This document shows positions 1 through 11,205 of a stretch of DNA of 64,000 nt, piece after piece. The notes below the pieces were generated by a model. It did not search any database. It was not told the origin of the DNA and was given only the letters and a program-made list of their open reading frames with translations. How positions within the stretch are numbered: the first letter of the stretch is position 1; each line of letters opens with the position of its first letter. This DNA comes from Sistotremastrum niveocremeum HHB9708. Taxonomy: Eukaryota > Basidiomycota > Agaricomycetes > Sistotremastrales > Sistotremastraceae. The stretch is taken from the NCBI GenBank assembly GCA_001630475.1, contig KV419444.1, forward strand, positions 9,515 through 73,514, given 5' to 3'. The translations under genes and the position numbers were made by a program.

Positions 1-259
1 AACTGGACCTTAGAACACTAACTGGACTTTTGAACTCTGGTTATGGCAGGACTTTGAAACCCTGATACTATTTGTGTTCATCCTTGCAAATTGGGTTTTG
101 GAGCCCTATGAATGTCCAACAGACTGGCAAGTTGGCAACAGTTGATTCAATTTTTTCCAACACAGGTTAACACTTTTACTGTACTGGTTGTGACTTGAGT
201 TCAGGTGGTCAGTGGTCACCACACTGACAGTAGTCAAAGTCCATTGCAATAAATCATCT
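1..259. other. CpG-free left-edge segment without a gene
   Basis: No coding sequence was recognised here. The stretch contains no CpG dinucleotide at all, and the CpG-free tract continues to position 330 inside the 3' end of the neighbouring carrier gene. Three loosely similar units of about 20 nt, each containing a version of 'ggac..t.gaac', lie in the first 65 bases, but the similarity is weak. The segment could be the flank of a methylated repeat lying to the left of the window, which is an inference. Confidence 0.5.
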
Positions 260-1494
260 TTACTCTGAATAACTATTCTCCTGATCTGTCTCCTTGAAAT
301 TCTCAAGTATTAATCTAACCTTCTCATATACCGCAAACACGATAGCCTGTCCTGGAGCAACTCTCAACACCCTTGGTGTGATGCCTTTATAAAAAGACCG
401 GAAGCCCTCTTGTTGCCACATATCACGAGCAATTGAGGATATTCGGTGCCATGCAGATTGTCCTTGAAGTGCTGTGGATTTCTGGAGACCTAATTCACGT
501 AGCTTAGAAAGGTTGGAATATGATACTAGTACATAAGAACAACGCACGAGTCTTGATGGTGTCAATGGGTGCATTAGAGAAGGGACCCATGGCCCCAGAA
601 ATAAGCCCAATTGCCATGTGTTGATAGGAAGGTAAATCAGAGAGCTCAGGCTGCCACCGATGTGCAGCCTTCTTGAGTTCCTGGTATGCGGTGAAGTTCA
701 CGCCTAGCACGTGCCTTTAATTGGATGAATTCATCAGTGAAAAGATTTCATGTGCAAACCTTGGTTAGTCGCTTGACGGAGAGCAGTCAAAGAGACACCA
801 CGATATAATGCTCCGAATCCTTCTTCGCGGACGATAGCATAAACGGCGTGGCCGGCGTTTCTATACCGAGGCGTTTCTAAAGGATCTGCTAAAGAATGCA
901 TCTGCGCTTGCAGCCGTATCTTGACAACTTCCATAGGAGTGACGACGGCAATCGCTTCAGTTGTCCCAGCGCCCAACCCGGCTTTTCATTTGTGGGTCAA
1001 TATATCAAAGCCATGCGTGGGTTCAAGGAGACACACCTAGGAATATAGCACCCATGCTTGCTTTACCCGTATTCTTGTCAGTGAGCCATCGCTTATAACT
1101 TTCGAAGCTGGCGAAACGGATAGCCATTTTAGGGACAATGCCTGACAGAACAGCTCCAAGTCCTTTGTATAGGGCGAGGGGGGTTTCTCTCCTGACTATT
1201 GACAGCCCGGTCGCGATAAATCCTCGCGGTTTGGTCTTCAAAGAACCGTCAACTAGATTGCACGGAACGGACAGACAAACAAGAACACGAACACCTGGAA
1301 GTCTGCCGGATCGCGAAAGCTGCATTCGCACCTTGATGGTGTCGAGGGGCTGACAGCATAACTAGAAGGGAGTAACGAGATCAAAGAGATGTGAGATCAC
1401 TGAGCATAAATCGACCAACCGCCTCCATGGCGCCAGCGATGCCGCCGCCAATGATATGGGTAGCAAAAGTGACAGGTTTCTTTTGGGTAGACAT
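260..1494 (-). CDS. SFC1: Mitochondrial succinate/fumarate antiporter (SFC1/ACR1 type)
   Basis: This is a six-helix mitochondrial carrier. The family exchanges cytosolic succinate, made by the glyoxylate cycle, for mitochondrial fumarate and is needed for growth on C2 compounds and fatty acids. All three carrier repeats show the Px[DE]xx[KR] signature: CCQPLDTIKVRMQ near residue 30, TPMEVVKIRLQAQ mid-protein and APIDTIKTR in the third repeat. The block HSLADPLETPRYR followed by YRGVSLTALRQ is typical of Sfc1 rather than of other carriers. The start is MSTQKKPV at 1494 and the stop is at 260-262 after NSYSE. About six exons are needed, for example introns between GAMEA and LCCQP and after GAIFLG. 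Total length is near 320 aa, normal for the family. It is divergently arranged with the hydroxyacyl-CoA dehydrogenase gene. Its last 70 bases fall in the CpG-free left-edge tract. Confidence 0.9.
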
Positions 1495-1672
1495 CAGAGA
1501 AGAACGGAACGGGACAAGAATGAGAGCTCGTCGAACTGCATTTTATTGGGATTGGGTCTGAGGGACGACATATCACATGCAGGTTGAAGGAAAGTCGGTC
1601 ACTCCGCTCAAGCTCCGTGCTCGGGACTCCCAAGTCGAGGGGTAGCGCGTATTTACGACGAGCGTGCTTGCA
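1495..1672. promoter_or_regulatory. Shared divergent promoter of SFC1 and the hydroxyacyl-CoA dehydrogenase gene
   Basis: Only 178 bp separate the two start codons on opposite strands, so both promoters and 5' leaders must lie here or overlap the genes. No clear TATA box was seen. Co-regulation, for example by fatty acids or acetate, is an inference from the related metabolic roles. Confidence 0.5.
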
Positions 1673-3076
1673 ATGGTCTTCTCGCATGGCATTCGTACAC
1701 TTGGCGTCTTGGGTTAGTCGCTGTTTCCTATCCGGATCAGAGATGAACGACGATCGATTTCATTCAAGGCGCTGGCCAGATGGGTCTTGGAATCGCGTAT
1801 GTCGCTGCTGTGAAAGCTAAAGTCCCGGTTCTGCTATACGATCGATCGGAAGTACAGCTCAAGAAAGGGATGGCCTTCATGGACAAGCTGCTCACCAAGG
1901 ATGTATCCAAAGGCAAGCTTAGCGAAGTTGACGCGAAAGACGCAAAGGACCGAGTTACCGTCATTGCAACTGAGCGAGGGATCAAAGGTTTCGGAGAAGT
2001 AGACATGGTTGTAGAGGTGCGTCCATGGTATTCGCTAAGCTCGCCTCGATGTAACATCATGCTAGGCAGCCTCAGAAAACGTCGATATCAAGACGTCGCT
2101 TTTCCGCACATTAGCAGCGGAACTCCGTCGAGATGTCATTCTTGCGACGAATACATCGTCTATCAGTATTACGAAAATAGCCGCCGCCGCCATTCCAGAC
2201 GGCATTGCTCCTACTTCTGCAGAGGGAAAGGCTTCTGCATCTCGTGTCGTTGGTCCGATTGCGATGTTCTCGTGTTCCTTGCGAGTCTAAGGTGGTCGTC
2301 ATTCAGGATTGCATTTTTTCAATCCAGTACCAGTTATGGTACGTCCATTGATTCGAGAAGCACTCTTCGATAACTAAGCATATGATAGAAATTGGTGGAA
2401 TTGATTCCGTCCCTTCAAACGTCCCAGAACACTTTGGACAAAGCACGAGCCTTTGCACTCGCATGTGAAAAAGGTATTCCGTTCTTGCTTGGCTTCTATT
2501 CATGCCCCTCATGATTGTTCAAGAGGTGACTGTCTCACAGGATGTCCCGGGATTTGTCTCGAACGCCTTGTTGATGCCTTTCATTAACGAAGTAAGTACT
2601 GCCTGTACTTCGCCAATGTACTCATCACGAACCTTATATATAGGCGATTATGTGCCTCGAGAAAGTCTGTCCCATTGTCATTCTCCGTCTATATCCCCAC
2701 TCATCTGAGAGCAGGGAACTGCGACTCGAGACGACATAGATAAAACGCTCAGATTAGGAATGAACCATCCCATGGGTCCATTACAGCTCGGTAAGGGATT
2801 ATTAACCTTGCGGTCAATGTGCAGTCAACTGATTAGGACATTATATTGCGACAAAGCTGACTTGTAGGTTAAATTCAACGATTTTCTTTTCAATTTAATA
2901 AATGCGGCCCATGTAGCATTGGGCTTGACACCTGCCTCGCCATTCAGCAAACACTATTCCAAGGCACCGGTGACTCAAAATACCGTCCGAGCGTACTACT
3001 GGAAAGAATGGTGGACGCACAGTGGCTAGGGAAGAAAAACGGTAAAGGCTTCTATGAATATGATACTACTTCGTGA
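1673..3076 (+). CDS. 3-hydroxyacyl-CoA dehydrogenase (HADH family)
   Basis: This is an NAD-dependent L-3-hydroxyacyl-CoA (or 3-hydroxybutyryl-CoA) dehydrogenase, the third step of beta-oxidation. The Rossmann nucleotide-binding loop [11 protein letters not shown] is assembled by splicing at about 1712/1770. The catalytic-region motif [13 protein letters not shown], the substrate-loop motif [18 protein letters not shown] and the C-terminal domain motif [16 protein letters not shown] are all present. The start is [14 protein letters not shown] at 1673 and the stop is at 3074-3076 after FYEYDTTS. Length is near 310 aa, usual for the monofunctional enzyme. The gene is cut into many small exons: a 21-nt exon at 2644-2664 (AIMCLEK) and a 7-nt microexon at 2857-2863 that restores the frame through LADFIG. 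No mitochondrial presequence or clear peroxisomal SKL-type tail is seen, so its compartment is uncertain. A short upstream exon could exist. Confidence 0.88.
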
Positions 3077-3246
3077 GGTACATGTCAAAATAGGCGTATA
3101 TATGCGTACATGAACTGCTGCGAGGATTCCTGTTCAGGCCCGGTCAGGAGTCACCTGCGGATCGGAGGAGTATCGGGTGCCGGAATCCACTACCTAATAA
3201 GGGACTGCGCTTGCGTCAACCAGCTTGTCCTCAACCACCATAGTCG

Positions 3247-4941
3247 ATGATGGCTTGCGCTGTCGTCTTCCTGTCTCTCGCTCTTTCAACTTTGGCTTCT
3301 CCGCTAGCCACTTCCTCTAATGTCCCTCACAACTCCCCTCCTTTCGTTCTCGCTCCCGTGATCACGCCTCAGACGGAACACCACAATCTTATCAATGACT
3401 CCTATATCGTCATGTTGAAGCCCGGCGTACTTCAAGGAGAGATGCTGGCGCATCTTGACTTCATGCGCAACGCCAACGACGAGCATCCGCTTATTGGTGA
3501 CGATGCTGGTCTCCAACGCGTCTACAATGGCATCGGCATCCAGGGATACGCTGGCACATTCTCTGAGGCCACTGTTGAGAAACTCAGGACCCGCTACGAG
3601 GTCGACTACATCGAGAAGGATCAGATCGTCCGCACAATGGATGTTCAGAAGGGTGCGCCATGGGTGAGTCGTGTTATGACGCGCGTTGTTCAATGGTCGT
3701 GTGAACAATCTTCCTCAGGGTCTTGCTCGTGTCTCTCACCGCAAGAAGCTTGGATTCGGAACATTCACCCGTTATGAGTATGACCCTCGCGGCGGAGAGG
3801 GTGTTACAGCGTATGTTCATATGGTCATTCTCAGAGCAAATTACTGACTATAACGTTAGATATGTGGTCGACACCGGTGTAAATATTCGTCATGTCGAAT
3901 TTGAAGGACGTGCATCTTGGGGCAAGACCATTCCCAAGAACGACGTCGACGAGGACGGAAACGGTCACGGTACACACTGCGCTGGAACCATTGCTTCTCG
4001 CCGTTACGGCGTGGCCAAGGCAGCCGAGATTGTTGCCGTCAAAGTCCTCGGTTCCAATGGTTCTGGTTCCATGAGTGACGTCGTTGACGGAGTTATTTGG
4101 GCTGCTGAAGACGCTCTTAAGAAGAAGAAGGCAGCTGAGGCTGAGTTGGCTGCGACGGGCAAGACTAAGCATAAGGGCTCCGTCGCTAACATGAGTCTCG
4201 GTGGAGGCGCCTCCCCCTCTTTGGATCGCGCCGTGAACGCCGCGGTCGATACTGGACTGCATTTCGCTGTTGCAGCGGGCAACGACAACAAGGATGCCTG
4301 TAATTACTCTCCCGCTGCGGCACAGAAGGCCGTCACTGTTGGAGCCTCTACCATTACGGATGAGAGAGCATATTTCTCCAACCATGGATCTTGTGTGGAT
4401 GTCTTTGCTCCTGGTCTGTGTTCTCGCCTTAATTGCTGAGTTTTGCTTACTATCCCCACTAGGCTTGAACATTTTATCCACTTGGACCGGCTCGTCGACT
4501 GCAGTCAACAGAATCTCGGGGACCTCGATGGCTTCACCTCACGTACGTATTGTCTGTCGTAGTTTGGTGGCGGTCACAGCTGAATTTGCCGCATAGACTG
4601 CTGGCCTTCTTGCCTACCTCTTGTCCATTTATCCCGACGCAACTTTTGATCCCGTGGTCACGGACGACTATGTCGCTGCTCATACCGGATTCTTGACTGA
4701 GTCCGCCCTTTCTACCATCTACCGTTTCGCTCATTCGTCCTTCCCGGCGTGGTTCTCAACCCTTCTCCCCCTTCCCCATGTCGCGTTGGCGCCTCTCGCG
4801 CCGACACCCAAGCGCCCCGAGATTCTGAGCCCTCCACAGCTCAAGAAAGCATTGTTGTCACTTGCCACGAAGGACAGGCTCTCCGACCTCCCACCCGAGA
4901 CAGTCAACCTGTTGATCTTCAACAACGCTACTTCCGCTTAA
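3247..4941 (+). CDS. Subtilisin-like serine protease with I9 propeptide (S8A, proteinase K/cerevisin-like)
   Basis: This is a secretory serine endopeptidase. An N-terminal signal peptide (MMACAVVFLSLALSTLAS) is followed by an inhibitor I9 propeptide beginning SYIVMLKPGV and ending near DYIEKDQIV. The mature enzyme starts around APWGLARVSHR, as in cerevisin-type proteases. The catalytic triad is Asp in YVVDTGVN, His in GHGTHCAGT and Ser in GTSMASPH. The oxyanion Asn is in AAGNDN. A lysine/alanine-rich insertion (KKKKAAEAELAATGK) before ANMSLGGG resembles vacuolar protease B homologues, so a vacuolar role is more likely than a digestive one, but secretion cannot be excluded. Introns lie after APW (about 3664-3718), near 3810-3860, about 4413-4463 and about 4540-4595. 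Two ATGs are adjacent at 3247 and 3250. The C-terminal tail ends LLIFNNATSA. Confidence 0.9.
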
Positions 4942-5174
4942 TCGTGTCTTGTTCTTGCCCCTCGCACTTGTATATGTTACTATTACTTAGGCAATACACA
5001 TGTTTTGTACCGTTACATATGCATTGTATACATACATACCCTTGGATGATTTAATGGCTTGTGCATGATCATAATGATCTCGAGGAGTGTTGGTATGTTT
5101 GAACGATGGCCCGTTCGATGCTAATGCCATCATCAGCAAGGCTTTGGGGAAGTACCAGTGGTGCCGTCAGGTGC

Positions 5175-6318
5175 TCACCGCTGCTTGACCATCATGGTCA
5201 ATCCCTGACTCAAAAACCCCTGAGATTGCTTAGTTTAAGTGCACTTGAATCACTGTCGATTGGACAAACTTTAGATACTTGAGTTTGCCAGCCTTGAAAA
5301 AGTCCGTGAATACCGTCTCGTTGCAGCGCGTCGCGCCATATCTGGAGTGAGTCAACACTTCCTGAGCTCGCTTGCAACCGAGTCTTCGCCAGAATGATCG
5401 GGAAGAGCAAAGTCGTCGCTGTACAGGTTTACAAATGAGATTTCTTCCGCGTTTCTGAACGATATGGTAAGAACCGAATGCATTTGATAGAGCTGCCACA
5501 ATGAAAGCTTGCAGAGCACCAGGATTTTTACGACATTTGTCTCTGAGAATAATTCGGCTTAGAAGTTGATAGAAGCAAAGGGTGACCGATGGATTGAGAC
5601 ACAGCACAAGGGTTGTTCTGAAACCTGGATGTGCGACGCTCAGTTGACCAGATTTTTTTATCAAACATCAGACTACCCTTCCAGAATCCAGTGAGTCCCT
5701 GCTCAGTATATATTGCGCGAGCGACGCCGATGACAGTAGCCTCCGTTACCTCGCCTTTACCGCTGCTTTCCGAAACTTCGGCATCCTTCTCTTTCTCGCT
5801 TTGCAGTCGTACTGTAATTAAACTGAGTGGCGATGAGACCGCACGGGAACCTGCGCCGGCAAAGAAGCCAACAGCTAACTCTTCAGGCACGGAAAGCGAC
5901 GAGAGTCTTTTTGTCCTTTGTTTTCGACGCAGGAGAAGAAATCGCAAGGCGGAGTAGACATAAAAATAGCAAAAGCTGACGAGTTTTAGCACCAAAGCGG
6001 CTTGTGTCCAGAGAGATTGTCACTTAGAGAGAAAAGTCGATCCTGTATCGCTTACAAGGCCATCATATAGACCAGACCACCCGCGTTTCCGAAATACCAC
6101 GGAGAGGATATGGATGGCACCCCGCAAGCCTGATAAACTGGTATAGGTTATCAGTAATTTGAGCGAGCCTCTCTGCACTGACCTTGTGGCCTGTCTTTTG
6201 CCCGAACAATTTGCAATCGAGTGCTGGCAAGATCAAGTGGGTAGGACGTAGCATTCGCAGTGGCAGATCCAATTGCGCCAGAGAACGCCTGGATCAGAGG
6301 CGGCAAAGTCGACGTCAT
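5175..6318 (-). CDS. Mitochondrial carrier family protein, probable peroxisomal adenine nucleotide transporter (ANT1/PMP34-like)
   Basis: This is a member of the six-helix carrier family. The first repeat has SYPLDLASTRLQIV, the second SSPLSLITVRLQSEK and the third PIILAKTRLQASSG. The segment LVLCLNPSVTLCFYQL resembles the NP-containing helix of peroxisomal PMP34/Ant1 proteins, which import ATP into peroxisomes for fatty-acid activation. The first and second signatures lack the usual mitochondrial balance of charged residues, which also fits the peroxisomal branch. The start is MTSTLPPLIQAFSG at 6318. The last exon begins GFLSQGLTMMVKQR and stops at 5175-5177. At least five exons are required. 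The exact substrate is an inference. The gene is convergent with the protease gene, with a 233-bp spacer. Confidence 0.75.
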
Positions 6319-6673
6319 AGAGAGGAATTGAAGCACGCCAACCTTGAGGCTTCACCAACTTTATAGATTGAGCTCGATCGAGGAGCTCAGCTGTCCATGC
6401 TCCTCCGATGACGTCAATCATCATTCATACGTGCGTAACTGTGATACTAGAGATAAAAAGGATGCATACAGGACCATAGTAGTATAGACGTCGACATTGA
6501 TATCGATGTGATACTTCATCCGCTCAGTCAACGAGGCACTGACCCTGTGAACATTTCTATCCCGTTCGTTGATATCCCGTGCTATACATATACACGTTGA
6601 GATGAATTTGAATATCCACAGGCTGCTCAACCACTCTCAAAGGTCATGTGCTTGCTCGAAAGATCCGGCTTTC
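6319..6673. other. Intergenic spacer with the promoter of the peroxisomal-type carrier
   Basis: This region lies between the 3' end of the WW/FF-domain gene and the start of the carrier gene, both on the minus strand. Only short open frames occur in it and none resembles a known protein. It is expected to hold the terminator of one gene and the promoter of the other. Confidence 0.5.
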
Positions 6674-9218
6674 TCAAGCAACATGAACCGAGAGTTTTGG
6701 CGCACTGAGCTGAGCCATATATTCCTAGGTATCAGCGACACTCAGTGTATATACAACATAATTCGGGACTTGAGAAACGTACGCGAACCCATTGTTCTCT
6801 TTCGTCCGGGATGTGATCAAACATAATATACCTTTTGTCATTCTGTCCCAAGATATAACGCTGCTGAACGTCGCAAAGTCCGCCACACTCACCTGTAACA
6901 CCCGCTGCACTTCTCTCACGTCGATGGCCTTAGCCAAACTTTTAATATCCGCCTTTCCTCCTCCGCCCTCGCCTTCTTCTTCATCCCCGCCTTCTTCGTC
7001 TGCCGGAACGCCGCCGTCAATGCCTTCGCCGCCCATTTTATTCGCACGACCCCAGAATTCTAGAAAAGAGTTTTCGGCAAGCATGGTGTTGAATTCTTGG
7101 CGCGCTGCAAGCGTTCGTTCACGTTGCCAGCTTTCAAATTCGTCTTCCAATGCCTTTCGACGAGCAGCTCGCTGGAAGTCCAATTTGATAGCCGGCAGGG
7201 ACGCTTGGATTGACGATAACGGCAAAGCTGTGAAAGGCGTCGAAAGCGAGGGAGCGTGTGAAGAGAATATAGCATGTAGGTTCTTCAAGTGCTTTTCACG
7301 AAGCCGAGAAATATGCTGATGGAAAAGATGTAAGCGATGATTCATCGGCAATCTCGAAGTAGTGAAACGAGGATCAGCATTCAAGTGTGAAAGCTCTGAT
7401 TCCCACGTAGCCTGCAGAACGCATGTCAGAAGGCTGTTCACAAAGGAGAAAATCCCGTACCAGAGGTTCTCTGACTGCGTCCACGAGAAGCGACCTTGAC
7501 CACGTTTGCGGATAAGCACAGAAAGCCGGAAAGGATATGTAAATCCACACGCACAGGAACTCGCGCTCGTTTTCTTCTCGGTTCAATCCAGTTCTCGATC
7601 GATCGATCTGATTATCCAAGAGTTGCTTTTCTGCCAGGACCTGACTCTCCCGCTCTTTGACTGCACGCTCTCTCCGCTCTTTCTTTTCCCGCGCTGATAC
7701 CTTGGGGTCCATAACTTCGTCATCGCGTTGAGTGGGCGCAGTTGAGTTTGAAAGCGTCTTCAGATATGTGCTAAATAGCTCCTCACGGAGAGTCGAAGAG
7801 CCAACGGCTTCGTATCGAGGGTCGTCTGCGATGGAGCGCTTTATCTACTGCACCGTTAATGGAGACGCGTACAAGAAACGAGAGTCGCACCTCTCTCCAT
7901 TCTGAATCTGGTCTGACGGAGGTATTTTCCTTCAGCAGTGCGAAGAAATTGGCCTCAGCCTTTTGGGCATTTGCTCTTTTGACTTAGTAGTGGGTTCAGT
8001 ATTCGGGTCAGGTGATGCAGGTGAATAGGCTTACTTTCCCCGAGTTCTCTGATATATTCGCGAAATCGCTTCTCGCGTTCACGATCATCGCGTCCCCAGT
8101 TTTGGAACCGTCGATCTTTCTTCCAGGTTTTTCGCCATTCTGACCAGGTTAAGCGAGTGCTCTTGACTTCCTCTCGAAGCAACCGCTCAAATGCGGCTTT
8201 GGGTTCTTCTTCTTTTGCTTGAGCCACTTTGGCCGCCCGCAGCTCGCGCGAGCGTTCACGACAGTATTCGTCGAAGACGTCACGACGCGCCGACACAGAG
8301 GGCACTAAGGCATAACGAGGATCGGCTATGAAGAGAGGCAACGAAGTATCCCATGGGTGGAGAGGATTGATATCCTTTTCGCGTAATAATGCCTTATACA
8401 AGATGGTGTTAGAGTGAGGGTCTAGAAATAGACGTTTCCTCACTCACCATAAATAACGCCTTCGCTTCATCGAGGGAGAGGTCTACCCTGTCAGGAATAG
8501 TGAATGAGGCCTTGCTCGGTGAAGAATCCTGCTCTTTCGATTCAGCCGCGGGAGAAAGTGGTGCAACCGTCTGTTGTGTTCCTTCCAATTCTGTGTGTGA
8601 ATCTTCGTCCTCCTCCTCGGTATCAGGAGCACTGCGCTGCTCTACCCTGTCCTCGAGCTTTGCCTTTTTAGAGGGCTTGTCCAGTTCTTCTTCCGCTTTT
8701 CGCTTGACATCTGCCTCCACTTCAGCCTTCACCCGTTCGATCTCCCTCTCAGCAGGATCGGAAGACTGTTCTCGTTCAATCGCATTAGCCCGCTCTTGTC
8801 TCTCGAGTGCATCCACGGCATCCTTGATATCTTCTGGAACAGTCCACACACTCTGTTTCTGTACAGTGTTAGTGTAGAAGGTGTTTCCTTCCGTGGTCTG
8901 CACTCGAAGCCAATCGGTACCCGGTATAGGTGTTTTCTTCAGAGGCTTTTCCTTCTTTTTCTGAGTTGGTGCATTTTGTGTCTGAAGGTTGGCGAAATTT
9001 GGGAGAGGACGTTCGTATGTAGATTGTTTGGTTGCAGCGTGATAATAATAGAGTTGGCCATTCGGAGCTGATTCATACACACTCTGAAATTTCAGTTCGT
9101 TTGAGGTTAATAGGGATTCCTCACCTCTATGCTCCGTCCATCCAGGTGGCAGAGGAGGGGCAACCATGCCCGGAATTGGTGCCATGGTCATGATGTTCGC
9201 GCCGGGAGGTATGTTCAT
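6674..9218 (-). CDS. WW and FF domain protein, TCERG1/Urn1-like transcription-splicing factor
   Basis: The product is a nuclear adaptor that links RNA polymerase II elongation and pre-mRNA splicing. The N-terminus holds two WW domains. The first runs PPGWTEHR then APNGQLYYYHAATKQ..YERP after removing a 57-nt intron. The second runs GTDWLRVQTTEGNTFYTN..SVWTVP. A charged coiled region (DPAEREIERVKAE, about residues 150-220) follows. FF domains are recognisable as SLDEAKALFM..LLREKDINPLHPW with DPRYALVPS, as FERLLREEVKS..WSEWRKTWKKD, and in a C-terminal set. The last exons spell KRYIMFDHIPDEREQWVREYM and end LSAPKLSVHV at 6674, a typical TCERG1 ending. The DPRY and HPW motifs separate it from Prp40. 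An acidic insert (EEGGDEEEGEGGGG) lies near the end. A second in-frame Met at about 9188 is an alternative start. It is divergent from the transporter gene with a 36-bp gap. Confidence 0.82.
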
Positions 9219-9254
9219 AGTGATCGAGCCTTTGGGCCGTCATGATGACTAAGC
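9219..9254. promoter_or_regulatory. 36-bp spacer between two divergent start codons
   Basis: The start codon of the WW/FF gene (9218, minus) and that of the permease gene (9255, plus) are separated by 36 bp. Transcription start sites must therefore lie within the opposite gene's first exon, or one leader must be extremely short. Confidence 0.5.
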
Positions 9255-11205
9255 ATGGACTCTCGTCTGCAAGGCTGGAGAAGTATCTTCATACTCATTA
9301 TCTTTCTGTTAACTAGTAAGCCTGTCCATTTTGCCTGCTGAAAGCATCTTATCATTTTTCCCACTGATCTACAGACATAATCGTTATCTTCCCAATTCGC
9401 ATCGCAATCCCTCACCGTTGGTTGCATAGTACCCTTCCCCAAGTATTAACCTCTCGGTTCAATTTCTTCGCCACACCGAGAAGAACAGAGCCGCTACGTT
9501 TTATTATTGGTCATAAAACTGCTCCTGTCATCGCTGTTCTGCTACTGCTGGTTTCAACTTCAATCGACGGTTCAGTAGTCCGCGATGGCATCCTGGGCGT
9601 CGATGGCGTGAATCCACTGGACATCATGGCGCTGTTCATTTCCTTGGTGCAGTCCTGAACAGTCCACAGCCCTTTAATGGTGCCATTGATGCTACAGTAG
9701 GCCTATTTGGCCATTTCTCTGGACGCCACCGGCCTGCTTCGCTTTTTGGCGTTTTGGGTCGCGAACCGAGGAGGGCCCTCGGGACGTCGACTTTATATAC
9801 TGCTTTATCTCTTCTTCTTGAGTGCAGGAATTCTAATTGGAAATGTGAGTGTTGTTATCTGTAGCATGTGCTCTTTGACGAAGAATTCACTCCCCCTGTC
9901 TTAGGACCCGGTGATTTTATCTGGGACTGCATTTCTGGTTTATTTCACCAAAGTTTCGGGGTGAGCCCTTCGTCCAGCCCGACTGAACGCTGTTTTAACG
10001 TTTCCTCGTAAGTATCATACCACCTACAGCCTGGATTTTTGCTCAGTTCTCGGCAGCAAACATTGGTTCGACATCTTATCCGAAGGCTTTGTCCATCATC
10101 ACTCACTACACTGGTGCTTATTGCAGCGTCTGCAGTATTGGTTTCCTCTAACCCGACGAATCTCGTCCTCTCGGAAGTGTTCTCGCTATCTTTCGCCTCG
10201 TACACTGCGAACCTTATTCTCCCTGTACTCGCTGCCGCTGCCGTCAGCCTACCGGTTGTTTTGTATCAGTTCCGGAACCCTGCGTATATTCCTTCGACGA
10301 TTCCTTCCGTCACGGTCGACACCAAGTCCATTCTGATTGACAGACCTGGAGCCATCATTGGTAGCATCTTGACACTTTGCACTTTAGTGACTCTGGTTGG
10401 CACGAGCCCCCTGAAGATTCCGGTTTGGGAAGTTACCGTCCCTCCGGCTCTAATTATGCTCTCTAGAGATATTCTACATGATCTGAAAACCGCACACTAC
10501 GTTCGACAATCCAACGCGAATCCTACGCAGGGAGATTTTGAGATTGATAACACAGAGATTTCTCCCGCAGGATACCACCACCGTCCTCCGCCCTCGTGGG
10601 TCGAACATCCTCTGAAATGGCTTTCCCTAATTCGACAACGTTTCCCGACGACCGTCACCATTTTGACAAGGCTCCCCCTTTCGTTACTCCCTTTTGCGTT
10701 TTCAATGTTTATCCTCGTTCAGGGCCTCACAAACGCAGGTTGGACAGCGATTTTCGCAGAATGGTGGGCTGCTTGGGTCAAGAGGACCGGGACCGTAGGT
10801 TCGATCGGAGGGATGGCTTTTTTGTCTTCCGTCCTCAGCAACGTATGTTTTGTTGTGACCGTGGGCGTTCAGAAACATTAAATGGACCTTTAGGTTTGTG
10901 GTACCAACATCGGGACTACCGTGGTCTTAGCCCGTACTCTGCGTTTATGGAATGAGCTTCATGCTCCGAGCATCCGAGAACGAAATGGAGCCGTTTACGC
11001 GTTAGCTCTGGGGACAAATTTTGGAGCTTTCACTTTTTCTTTTTCTGCCTCACTCGCTGGGCTTCTGTGGCGCGATATACTGAGACAAAAAGGAATAGAG
11101 GTGACGCCCTGGCAATTCGCAAAACTCAACATAAGTCTGTCTGTGGCAGCGATGCTGCCAGCGACGGCCGTCTTATTAGGTCAACAGTACGTAATATATA
11201 AATGA
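9255..11205 (+). CDS. ArsB/NhaD superfamily (citrate-transporter-like) membrane permease
   Basis: This is a polytopic membrane transporter of the ion-transporter superfamily. The first exon (9255-9315, MDSRLQGWRSIFIL) joins at 9375 to give VIFPIRIAIP. Family-typical blocks follow: GVNPLDIMALFISL joined to AYLAISLDATGLLRF, then GILIGNDPVILSGTAFL, then WIFAQFSAANI joined to ASAVLVSSNPTNLVLSE, and near the C-terminus NVCGTNIGTTVVLAR-like residues. The paired NDPVILSGT and SSNPTN loops are the re-entrant signatures of this superfamily. About 10-12 hydrophobic helices are expected. A central loop with many charges lies around NPTQGDFEID. The substrate (arsenite, sodium, or a dicarboxylate) cannot be told from sequence. 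The frame at 9422 has no ATG of its own, so the upstream exon is needed. The stop follows GQQYVIYK at 11205. Confidence 0.78.

Noticed and set aside
1-65. Tandem repeat at the left edge
   Set aside because: The three units share only about a dozen loosely matching bases. This is too weak to call a repeat.
3831-4508. 225-codon minus-strand open frame opposite the protease gene
   Set aside because: It lies antisense to conserved subtilisin exons and has no recognisable domain, so it is explained by codon bias of the real gene.
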